A DNA stretch of 33,549 bases from a virus. The notes below the pieces were generated by a model. The model saw nothing but the letters and a program-made list of their open reading frames with translations. It had not been told where the DNA came from and ran no database searches. Position 1 is the first letter of the stretch, and every line of letters begins with the position of its first letter. Position numbers and translations under genes: made by a program. Positions 1-8,412 of this stretch are shown here, piece by piece. The DNA is taken from positions 1 to 33,549 of the IMG/VR virus record IMGVR_UViG_3300050343_000051. One strand, given 5' to 3'.

Positions 1-1140
1 CTGGTGATACCAGAGTCTCAATGGCTGACAACGGCACACAACTTCTTGTCTTAGTTCCTAATGGGAACGGATACATATACAACCACGTTGCGGACACATT
101 CGCCCAAATCACAGATTCAGACTTTACTGCGAACGGAAATCCTCAACTGGTTGTTTATATTGACGGCTTCTTCTGTCTTACGACTGACAGCAAGAAGTTC
201 ATTGTCAGCGCGTTGAATGACGGACTTAGCTATAACGCTTTAGATTTTGGTACTGCCGAGTCTGATCCTGATGAGATTGTTGCTCCTATTGTTTTTAAGA
301 ATCAGCTATTTATAGGAGGTTCGCAGACGATAGAAGCATTTCAGAACATTGGCGGCGCTGACTTTCCTTTTCAGAGAACAGGTTTGTTCTTATCTAAAGG
401 TATTGCTAGTCCGTTTAGTATTCAGTCCTTGCAAGGCACGTTTGTATTCATCGGATCTGGTCAGAACGAATCGCCAGCAATCTGGGCTTTTGAAGGCAAT
501 GATGCGGTTAAGATATCTACAACTGCGATAGACAAAGAGCTAAGCAATCTCACGCAAGACCAAGTGACCTCTATTTACTCGTGGGGATACGCCGAGAAAG
601 GCGCTTACTTTGTTGGGTTTGCACTGCCTAGCAGCACATTAGTTTACGACATCATCACCAAGCGCTGGCACGAGAGGAAGTCTGTTGTTGAAGGCGATCT
701 TGGCGGCTTTCGTGTTACTGCTTTGGTCAGAGCCTACAACAAGATTTGGGCGGGTGATTTAGTAGACGGCAGGATAGGTAACCTAGATCCTGACTTTTAC
801 ACAGAATACGGCACAGAGATTAGACGCTCTATAGTAACGCAGCCTTTCCAGAACAACATGGAATCCTTTGTAGTTCCTGAGATAGAACTAACCGTTGAAA
901 GCGGTGTTGGTAATGCCTCTGCTCCTGATCCTCAAATTGGCATGGCTCGCAGTCGTAACGCTAAGACTTGGAGTGACACTCGCTTCCGTAGCATTGGTAA
1001 GGTCGGTGAGTATAACCACAGACCTATTTGGCGCAGAAACGGCAGAGCGGCTAGATTTGAGCTTATTCAGGTTTACAATGAGCGATCCTGTAAAGCCTGT
1101 GATTATCCAAATGACTGCTGACATAGAAGGTGTGCAGTGA
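1..1140 (+). CDS. Packaged DNA stabilisation protein, P22 gp10-like (5' partial, frameshifted near 3' end)
   Basis: In P22, gp10 is a tail accessory factor that joins the portal/gp4 ring to the tail needle and keeps packaged DNA inside the capsid. The frame is open to the left edge of the window: residues GDTRVS precede the first Met at 21, so roughly 90-100 N-terminal residues are missing compared with P22 gp10 (about 470 aa). The recognisable core includes the MADNGTQLLVLVP segment, the YDIITKRWHER segment and a C-terminal run of beta-strand-like sequence. Around 1065-1075 the main frame slips and would end at 1121 with a non-family tail. The next frame instead gives RFTMSDPVKPVIIQ and ends at 1140, which is the expected family C-terminus. 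Its TGA overlaps the GTG start of the next gene. The call rests on family recognition by eye and on position directly after the gp4 fragment if the genome is circular. Confidence 0.85.
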
Positions 1141-1390
1141 GCTATAAGTTAAATGTTGCTCAGCCCATAATAGAGCCTAATGGGACTATGAGTCAGGCGT
1201 TTAGACAGTTTACGCAAGAGGCTACCTTGAGCATTCCAATAGTTGGAGTCGGGAGTCCAGAAGGTGTTATAGAGGCTGTGCAGTATAGTCTCTACTTAGA
1301 TAGCACTGGAGCTCTGCTGGAGCTATCCAGTACAGGAAGATGCTTCCTAGTATTGGCGGTGACAGAAAGCAGGGCTGGATTCTTGCTTGA
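1137..1390 (+). CDS. Small conserved phage protein downstream of gp10 (frameshifted)
   Basis: Function unknown. It starts at GTG 1137, overlapping the gp10 stop by four bases (GTGA), which suggests translational coupling. The N-terminus reads MSYKLNVAQPIIEPNGTMSQ. The reading frame slips at about 1290-1330. After the slip the other frame gives YRKMLPSIGGDRKQGWILA and stops at 1390, which is a more natural end than the run-on to 1406. The corrected protein is about 84 aa, with no membrane segment or signal peptide. It occupies the position of the P22 tail needle gene 26 but is far too short and lacks the long coiled coil of gp26, so it is probably not that protein. It may be a small head- or tail-completion protein, judged only from location. 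Confidence 0.65.
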
Positions 1391-1852
1391 TTACCAGAAC
1401 GGTTGACGCTGACTTCATAAGATCATTCGTCACCGGATCTGATGTGTTTGATGAGATCAGCGAGGATAACTTCTCACGAGATGAGTGGTATCCAGATATG
1501 CACAGCAGGTTGGTTTCTTCATACAGAAGATGATCAGGTCTGCGGCCTCTGGATGGCTGAGATGCGAAACGGCATCACTATAGAGATCCATCCAATGATC
1601 TTAAAAGAGTTCAGAGGAAAGAAAGCGTACAAAGGCGCTAAAGAATTTTTTACTTGGATAACAAAAAACACCAAGTATGAGAAGGTAAACGCAGAGATCG
1701 CCACTTGCTTTCCTAATGCCAAGATGTTTGCGGTACAATGCGGCATGAAGTTAGAAGGCACAATTAGACGGTCTTTTAAGAAGAACGGCGAGATACATGA
1801 CCAATGGTTACTAGGCATCACTAGAGAAGAACTAGAGGCGAGATATGAGTAA
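1387..1852 (+). CDS. P22 gp14-like protein with GNAT-type acyltransferase fold (frameshifted)
   Basis: P22 gene 14 encodes a virion-assembly/ejection-associated protein (DUF2824), and relatives resemble N-acetyltransferases. The likely start is TTG 1387, overlapping the previous stop, giving LITRTVDADFIRSFVTGSDV. That frame stops at 1531-1533. The next frame carries the rest: WFLHTEDDQVCGLWMAEM, IEIHPMILKEFRGKKAYKGA, VNAEIATCFPNAKMFAVQCG and MKLEGTIRRSF. This order (beta hairpin, a charged loop in the acetyl-CoA position, then NxKMFAxxxGMKxEG) is the typical GNAT C-terminal pattern. Corrected length is about 154 aa. Position after gp10 matches P22 (10-26-14). Whether it binds acetyl-CoA or acetylates anything is not known. 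One slip lies near 1500-1530. Confidence 0.7.
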
Positions 1853-2446
1853 GTTAGTCAAATCACTATTCGGCGGCGAGTCTGATGAAGGCATTGAACG
1901 CGCAAGAGAAAAGCAACCAGCTTTTACGAGAGACTTCCTTGCTCAGAGCGCAGGATATGGCTCGTAGGCAGAGCTGATATCCGCAAAGGCGATGCCTAGC
2001 CAGTATGGCTGCTATGACATGCTGGCACAGCAGGCTGGACTTTAGATGTTTACGGTCAAGCCATGCCTCAGCAGGCTAATGCGTTTGTCGGCGGCAACGT
2101 GGCAAACTCAAGCAAGCATTGCTTAGCTGGGATGCCCATGTATGAGCAGGCAATGCGTGGCAGTGGATGTTAGATTACGCTGCTTTGCAGCCGTACCAAG
2201 GCAGCTACGATATGGCTTTCACTCAGCAGCAGCTACCTGACTGCGGTGAGCTAATCCTGCCTACGCAGCCGAAGCGACGACAATTGATCCAAGTAATGCA
2301 GCACCTAACTCCTGAGTACCAAGGACCAGCAAGCTCAATTCATGCAGATGGGTGGTCAGGCTCAGAATCCGACAGCTAACGCATTGGCTGGCATGGGCAT
2401 AGACGAAGCTGCTTTGGCTGAGCTGCACGCAATGGGGCGACCATAA
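1845..2446 (+). CDS. Putative virion protein, heavily frameshifted
   Basis: The start ATG 1845 overlaps the previous gene and gives MSKLVKSLFGGESDEGIER, after which the frame breaks repeatedly. Recoverable pieces in order are AQDMARRQS (near 1955), DVYGQAMPQQANAFVGGN (near 2045), GMPMYEQAMRG (near 2130), LQPYQGSYDMAFTQQQLP (2190-2240), TPEYQGPAS (near 2315) and QMGGQAQNPTANALAGMGI ending at TAA 2446. The corrected product is about 200 aa, rich in Gln, Ala and Gly, with no membrane segment. It sits where P22 has gene 7 (ejection protein), so an ejected or internal virion protein is plausible, but no family is recognised. At least five indels in 600 bases make this the worst stretch of the left part. 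The stop overlaps the ATG of the next gene by one base. Confidence 0.5.
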
Positions 2447-4761
2447 TGGCTAGACAAGATGACGAACGCGCAATGGCAGAAGCTCTTAGCGGTGTAGGAG
2501 TTAATATTCCTAGCGCTGAAGACACGGTTGTTCAATTTGTTCAAAGCAATCCAAACGCCTCCTTGGAGGACATTGCTTCATTGATTCAGTCAACTGGCGC
2601 GAATCTAGGCTCTGTAGCTAACACTCTTGGTGTTCCTATGGCTGAGGCTCAAAGAGCTTTTGATACGGCTATAGCGTCTCAAAGTGCTGCTCAGACTGCC
2701 GCTAACGAAGCTCAGGCAGCAGCAACAACAGCAGCCAAAGAAGAAGTGGTTGATACGGTTGTAGCTGAGAAAACTGGTCTTGATAACGTCATTGATTATA
2801 TCAATTCAGGTCAAGCAACTACCGATCAAGATGTTTACCGTGAAATGACTAAGCAAGGTATCGGTGTTGAGCAAGTGGCTCAATCACTAGGCGTACCAAT
2901 GGACGAGGCTACAACTCGTTATACCCGCGCTCAAGAGATGGTAGAAATAGAAAACATTGTTGCTGGCGGTTTAGAGCAAGCAAAGAAAGATTTTCCTAAC
3001 GGCATTCCAGATAACCTATTAAAGCGCTACGCCTCTGAGACTAATCAGTCTATAGAGCAGATAGCCACTAACATGGACAACTTTGGTGTCTCTGTTGATG
3101 ACATGGCTCGCGCTACTGGCATTCCTTTGGCTGAGGTTCAGTCTGCTTACAATAGAGCAAAAGACGGCGCTGTAACTGGCGGCACAGGCGGTACAGGAAA
3201 CACAGTTGCAGGAAACGAAGTAGCTGGTGGAACTGGAGCAGGAGTCAGCTCTGGAACAGGCTCTGTAGCTTCTTCAACGGCTGTAGGAGGACGCGCAGGA
3301 GCAGGTGGTCAAACTGGCTTGGCTGGAGCGGAAAGAGCGCTAGCAGGCGGTGTGACGGCTGCTGCACAGGCTATTGAGTCAGGAGCTGGTCAAGCTAGAG
3401 CAGATCTTCTTGGTGGCACTCAGATTGCTCGTCAGGACTTAACTCAAGGCGCTCAAGAAGCTGGCGGTTTAATTCAGTCAGGCACTGGATTGGGATTAGA
3501 AGCTCTTGGCACGGGTCTTGGTGCTGCAAGACGAGATATTATGGGAGGCGCACAAGCTGGACTTGGCGCGTTGTACCAAGGTCTTGGCGGCGCTAGAACA
3601 GATCTTCAAGCAGCTCAGCAGGCAGCTAGTCAACAATACGGAGCAGGTCTTGGAGATATCACAGCAAGCTCGTGATACTTGCGTCTCAGCAAGTTGGTCA
3701 AGCCTTTGGTCAAGCTGGTCAGATGTTTGATCCTTATCGTCAGGCAGGCGCTGCGGCAACACAACAACAGGCGGCGTTATCAGGCGCTTTAGGCCAAGAT
3801 GCTTTCAATCAGGCTTTCCAAACAAGTCCTCAGCAGCAATTCTTGCGAGAGCAAGGTGAGCGAGCGGCGTTACGCACAGCGGCTGCAAGAGGTGGTGTAG
3901 GTGGCGGTAACGTCATGAAAGAGCTGTCTAGGTTTAATACTGGACTTAGCGTCTCAAGATTTACAGAATCAAATTGCCAACCTTCAGCATCTTTAGGCGC
4001 TCAAGGTCTTGGCGCTAGTGGCAGCGCAGCGCAATTTGCTGCTCAAGGCGGTGCTGCTCAAGGCAGATTTGCAAACGCAAGCAGCTCAGCAACTTGCAGC
4101 ACAACGCGCTCAAATAGCGCAGTCTCAGTTAGGCACAGGTTCGCAGCTTGCAGGACTAGGCACACTGGCAGGACAGCAAGGACTCAGCACTCTCACAGGC
4201 GCTGGGCAACAGCTAGGAAATCTTGGCGTTACTGGCGGCACTTTGGGAATGCAAACTCTCACAGGTGCGGGTTCTCAATTAGCTGACATAGCCAGTGGCA
4301 GGTCTTTAGCGCAATCTCAACTAGCGTCTCAAGCAGGCCGTGGCCTTGGTGACATAAGCATGACCGGAGGAATGACTGTTGGTGATTACCTCTATGGAAC
4401 TGGTGGCGCTCTGGCTCAAAACAGAATGCAAGCAGGCCGTGACATTGCTGGCAACATAACCAACCAGATAAATGCTTTGGCTCAGTACCAAGGCGATCAA
4501 GGTATTGGTATGTCTGATCTAATCGGTCAGCAGGCAAATATACTAGCAGGCATCCAAGGCGGTGCAGGTGCTGGAATGTCTGGCATGATTGGTGGCACTG
4601 CTGGTCAGCTTGCAGGAATAGCTACAGGAACTGGTGCTGCTTACAATCCAACTGGACTAGGCCAGACAAGTCAGGTTAGTGGAATCCTTAACAGAGCAAC
4701 AGGATCTGACGGCAACATGGCTGGCTCTGTTATAAACAGGCTTCCTGTTCTTGGTGGTTAG
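2446..4761 (+). CDS. Large Gly/Ala/Gln-rich putative ejection or internal virion protein (frameshifted)
   Basis: Corrected length is about 770 aa, read in three frames: 2446 to about 3660, about 3672 to 4075, then to TAA 4761. Residues 1-240 hold three imperfect repeats of a short helical unit, each ending in a GVPMAEAQ-, GVPMDEAT- or GIPLAEVQ-like motif followed by a hydrophobic/Arg helix (about 2540-2690, 2790-2940 and 2990-3165). After a Gly/Thr-rich linker the rest is low-complexity, with repeated GAGxxLAGLG, GxxQLGNLG and AQSQLASQAG units, resembling long amphipathic helices of internal virion proteins. Slips occur near 3660-3675 and 4070-4090. It lies in the late virion block in the place of the P22 ejection genes (7, 20, 16). 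The function is inferred from position and composition only. Confidence 0.6.
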
Positions 4762-4783
4762 CGAATAATTTATAGGTATAAAA

Positions 4784-6100
4784 ATGGCTGAAATGACTGA
4801 AAAAGAAAGGCTTGATAAAGAAAGATTTCAAGCAATGATGGCTGGTCTTCCTGAAAGAAACCAACAGCCGACTATGCGACAGCCTTCAATAAGCTCTGGA
4901 ATGAATCAGGCTTTTAATGTTCCGACTCCAAAACGAACAATTAAAGATAGATTTCAGGACTATGGCGCTGCTGTTTCTTCTGACATGACAGGAAAACAAG
5001 TAGTCTCTCCATATCAGCGTAGGCAGCAACAGCTACTTCAAGGCACTATAATGGACGCTCAGGCTATCCAGCAGGCTATACAAGGCGAGAATATGCCTAA
5101 AGCTGTAGATGTTCTTGTTGATCGCATGAATGTTCTTGAGAAATTAGGAGAAGATACCTCTGACACAAAGATGCTCAGAGATGCTCTTGTAGGCGGCAGG
5201 CCAGACATAGTTATGGGAGAGATCAACACTTTCCTAAGTTCTTTGCCTAAGCAAACCATTGATCCAGAGATGATTACAGGTCAAGGCCAGATGATTACTC
5301 AAAGATTGGGTGGCGCTCCTACTGCTCAGACTGTTGGTGGTTATCAGCCTGCCGAAAGTTATCGTGCTATGACGGATGAGGAAAGAACTTCATTCGGAAT
5401 ACCTACAGGAGTTCCTTCTAGGATGAATGTTCAAACAGGAAAACCTGAAACAATGGGTTCTGGCGGGATAAACATTAACACTGCTCCAGATACTCCTGCG
5501 TTTAGCGACCAAATGCGACAGCGAACTATGGAAGGCTTTATTCCAACCAGAGAGTCTTTAAACGAGCAAAGAATGGCTATTACTACTTTTGGAAAAGTAG
5601 AGCAAATGGCAAATTCTTTAAACGCTCAAGATATGAGTGGAGCTGAAAAGGTACTTAGAAGTATGTTCCCAGATTTAAGCATATCTTTAGCTGATCCAAA
5701 TGGATTCTTGGCAGTAGCAGACTCACTAAGAACTCAAGTTGCTCCACAAATGAGAGTGGCAGGATCTGGTAGTACCTCTGACATAGAATTTAAAGCATAC
5801 TTAGGCTCATTGCCAAGTCTTCTTCAGTCAGTGGAAGGAAGGCAAGTTCTTGTAGAATCTTTCAGACCAGCAGAGGAAAGAGCAAAACAAAAGATAGAGC
5901 TTGCTCGCAAGTTTGCAATAGGTCAAATGACATTTCAGGAATACTTAGATCAAGATTTAGCGCTTGACGAAGGAAGCCTTTACAGCGATGCACAGAAACG
6001 AAAGATAAATAGAATCGCAGGCCAAGTTATTTTTGATTTGGGTACACCTGTATTCACTCCTCCATTAGATGGCTCTATAACTCCAGCGGGTGCAGAATAG
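4784..6100 (+). CDS. Putative virion/ejection protein of unknown family
   Basis: A 438-residue protein with an intact frame, starting at ATG 4784 after a 22-base gap that has only a weak ribosome site (AGG in TATAGGTATAAAA). It is not recognised. The first 80 residues are charged and Gln/Met/Pro-rich (EKERLDKERFQAMMAGLPER) and look disordered. Residues about 85-165 are predicted helical with acidic patches. A Pro/Gly/Thr-rich middle follows at about 165-245, then a helical C-terminal half with KVLRSMFPDLSISLADPNG. There is no signal peptide or membrane segment. It lies between two candidate ejection proteins in the same direction, so a role in the virion or in DNA delivery (the gp20 slot) is the best guess, made from location alone. 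Confidence 0.6.
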   Translation: MAEMTEKERLDKERFQAMMAGLPERNQQPTMRQPSISSGMNQAFNVPTPKRTIKDRFQDYGAAVSSDMTGKQVVSPYQRRQQQLLQGTIMDAQAIQQAIQGENMPKAVDVLVDRMNVLEKLGEDTSDTKMLRDALVGGRPDIVMGEINTFLSSLPKQTIDPEMITGQGQMITQRLGGAPTAQTVGGYQPAESYRAMTDEERTSFGIPTGVPSRMNVQTGKPETMGSGGININTAPDTPAFSDQMRQRTMEGFIPTRESLNEQRMAITTFGKVEQMANSLNAQDMSGAEKVLRSMFPDLSISLADPNGFLAVADSLRTQVAPQMRVAGSGSTSDIEFKAYLGSLPSLLQSVEGRQVLVESFRPAEERAKQKIELARKFAIGQMTFQEYLDQDLALDEGSLYSDAQKRKINRIAGQVIFDLGTPVFTPPLDGSITPAGAE

Positions 6101-6108
6101 GTTAATAC

Positions 6109-8409
6109 ATGGCTGAAAATACCGCTTTTATAACACTAAAAGGCTTAGATGGCGCTGATTATAACGTAACTCTAAGAGAAGGCGAGAGCCAAGCGCAAGC
6201 TCAACAAAGGCTTGATTCTTCCTTCTCTTCTGGGCAACCTTCTGGCGCATCAAGCAGAGAGTCTTCTGGATTTCCTGATATTCCTTCTGACTATGCGTTG
6301 CAAAAAGTTGGAGACGAGCCTTATGGCGCTGATCAAGGATATATGTATCAAGCTCCTGATGGGACTATGGGTTACTTCGACCCAGCTTATTCAACAACAG
6401 ACCAAGATGAAGTTTTAAAAATATACAATGGAATAAGTCCGTCCTCTATGTATAAAGAACGTCAGTACGAGGACATAGTGCAAATGAATCCTGCCACGGT
6501 TAGAGCGCAAACAGCGTCTCGTGGTATTCCGTTTGTTGGCGAATTTATTGATGAAGCTGCTGGTCAATTTGTTTCTCCAAGCAGGCAAGCAGATATACGT
6601 CTAGGCCGAAAGGCAATGGAAGAAACAAGACCTGTTGAAAGTATGGCTTTAGAGATAGGAACAGGAATAGCAACCGGAGCGCCAGCTTTAGGAGCTGCCA
6701 GAACAACGGCTAAAACAGGCGGCGGGTTAATAGCAAAAAGGTTTCTTCAAGGAGCTGCTGCTGGATCTGTTGAAGGAGGACTTTCAGGATATGGCGCAGG
6801 AGAGACTCCAGAAGAAAGAGCGCGGATGGCAAAGTTTGGCGCTGGCTTTGGTGGAGTTCTAGGAGGAGCTGGAGGATCTGTTGGAGGATTCCTTGAAGCA
6901 GGACTTTCTCGTAAGTTTGCCGCTGTTGATGTTTATGATTTAGCTCAAGAATTAAATATAGATATAGATGCCGCTAGGATACTTAAAGATCAAGCATTGT
7001 CTGCTTCAAACCCAGAAGACATAAGAAGAAACATGGCTAGAATGGGAGCCGATGCCAGAGTTATTGATGCTAGTCCCAACGCATCACGGCTTTTAGATGT
7101 AACACGGACGAAAATGGGTGACGCAGTAGAAACTGCAAACAGAGGAATGATTGATCTTTCTCGCGCCAGAGGCAGACAATTTAGGCAGTCATTAACAAAT
7201 ATATTTGAGCCATTTACTGATGTTGATGATGCTCAGGATATTATCACTAGAATAAACAGACAAACAGCTCCTCAAAGAGAAGACGCTTATAAAGCCGTAT
7301 ACAATACGCTTATTGATTACAATACTAGGCAAGGAAAAAATATACAGAAAGTATTAGATTCAATTCCTGAAAACGTAAAAAAAGAAGCTATAGAAAAAGC
7401 CAATATAAGCCTTGCTGCTGGAGATGATTTAGCTCCTCCTATAGCCTTTAGAACTTTTTTGAATGATGCTGGAGAAGAAACTTTTGAGTTGCTACCAGAT
7501 CAAACGCCTATTCATCTTGATTATTTAAAACGTGCTTTAGGAGACATGGCTTTTGACCCGAAATACAGAGGAACTCAAACAGGCACAGATATGCTTTCGT
7601 TTGCTAGAAAGCTAAAAAAGTCTATGCAAGAAGCTATTCCTAGATATAGAGAAGCATTAAGACTAGGCATGGATACAATACAAGAAAGAGAATCTATTGA
7701 GATAGCTCAAAATTTTCTTTCTAAAGATGTGACTGTTGGGACTATTTCCAGATTCCTTGGTTCTGTAAAAGATAAAAAGCAAAGAGAAATATTGCAAGAG
7801 TCTCTTAGAAAGATGCTTGGTTTTGAAATGGAACAATCAATGGCAAGAATAAGAGGAACTCTTGCAGATCCTTTTGCCAGCGAAGAAAGCATAAGAGCTG
7901 CTATGAAATCGGTGAGAGAGTACGGCACTGCGGAAAATCTGAATAAAATGCGCTTAATTATAGGCTCTGAAAGATTAGGAGAATATAGAAAAACTTTAGA
8001 AAGATTGGCGCAACAAGTATCCAGAGAAGGAGACATGGCTTTAAATTCTAAAACAGCATTTAGAACTCAAGCTATTGGTCAGATTGAAGAAATTACTGAA
8101 GGTGGAGTTGGTAGATCGGCTAGAGAGCTTGCGCCTATAGACGCAGCTCAAGAATTTGGAAGGTCTTATCTTGGTAAGCTAGGAGAAGAAACAGTAGATT
8201 CCACTCCAAGAATACTTAATCAAGTTGCCGAAATTCTTATACAAGAAGGCGGCGAAGATGCCAACAGAATAGTAGAAACCATAATGAGAATAAAAGCTAA
8301 CGAATCGGTGACTGACGCTGAGGCAAGGCGATTAGCTTCTTATATAAGCGCATACCTTCCTGTTGGCATATACCAAACAGGCGAAACCATAGGAACAAGA
8401 GAGCAATAG
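6109..8409 (+). CDS. Putative DNA ejection/internal virion protein with glycine-zipper segment
   Basis: A 766-residue protein with an intact frame. The N-terminus (FITLKGLDGADYNVTLREGE) is a short beta-rich domain found at the front of several phage and tail proteins. Residues about 178-265 form a long Gly/Ala-rich hydrophobic stretch (GTGIATGAPALGAA, then GAGFGGVLGGAGGSVGGF) with small residues spaced as in glycine zippers, a hallmark of ejection proteins that insert into the envelope. The remaining 500 residues are charged and predicted mostly helical. Position as the last large gene before the tail fibre, and size (P22 gp16 is about 609 aa), fit the gp16 role, in which the protein leaves the capsid and helps carry DNA across the inner membrane. 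Homology to gp16 is not visible by eye, so this is inference from architecture and order. Confidence 0.6.
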   Translation: MAENTAFITLKGLDGADYNVTLREGESQAQAQQRLDSSFSSGQPSGASSRESSGFPDIPSDYALQKVGDEPYGADQGYMYQAPDGTMGYFDPAYSTTDQDEVLKIYNGISPSSMYKERQYEDIVQMNPATVRAQTASRGIPFVGEFIDEAAGQFVSPSRQADIRLGRKAMEETRPVESMALEIGTGIATGAPALGAARTTAKTGGGLIAKRFLQGAAAGSVEGGLSGYGAGETPEERARMAKFGAGFGGVLGGAGGSVGGFLEAGLSRKFAAVDVYDLAQELNIDIDAARILKDQALSASNPEDIRRNMARMGADARVIDASPNASRLLDVTRTKMGDAVETANRGMIDLSRARGRQFRQSLTNIFEPFTDVDDAQDIITRINRQTAPQREDAYKAVYNTLIDYNTRQGKNIQKVLDSIPENVKKEAIEKANISLAAGDDLAPPIAFRTFLNDAGEETFELLPDQTPIHLDYLKRALGDMAFDPKYRGTQTGTDMLSFARKLKKSMQEAIPRYREALRLGMDTIQERESIEIAQNFLSKDVTVGTISRFLGSVKDKKQREILQESLRKMLGFEMEQSMARIRGTLADPFASEESIRAAMKSVREYGTAENLNKMRLIIGSERLGEYRKTLERLAQQVSREGDMALNSKTAFRTQAIGQIEEITEGGVGRSARELAPIDAAQEFGRSYLGKLGEETVDSTPRILNQVAEILIQEGGEDANRIVETIMRIKANESVTDAEARRLASYISAYLPVGIYQTGETIGTREQ

Positions 8410-8412
8410 ATT

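Noticed and set aside
1137-1390. Tail needle gp26 in this slot
   Set aside because: Only about 84 residues and no heptad coiled coil, whereas P22 gp26 is 233 aa.
1442-1500. ATG 1442-type start for the gp14-like protein
   Set aside because: The upstream frame (ITRTVDADFIRSFV) is the family N-terminus, so the residues before WFLHTEDD in this frame are an indel artefact.
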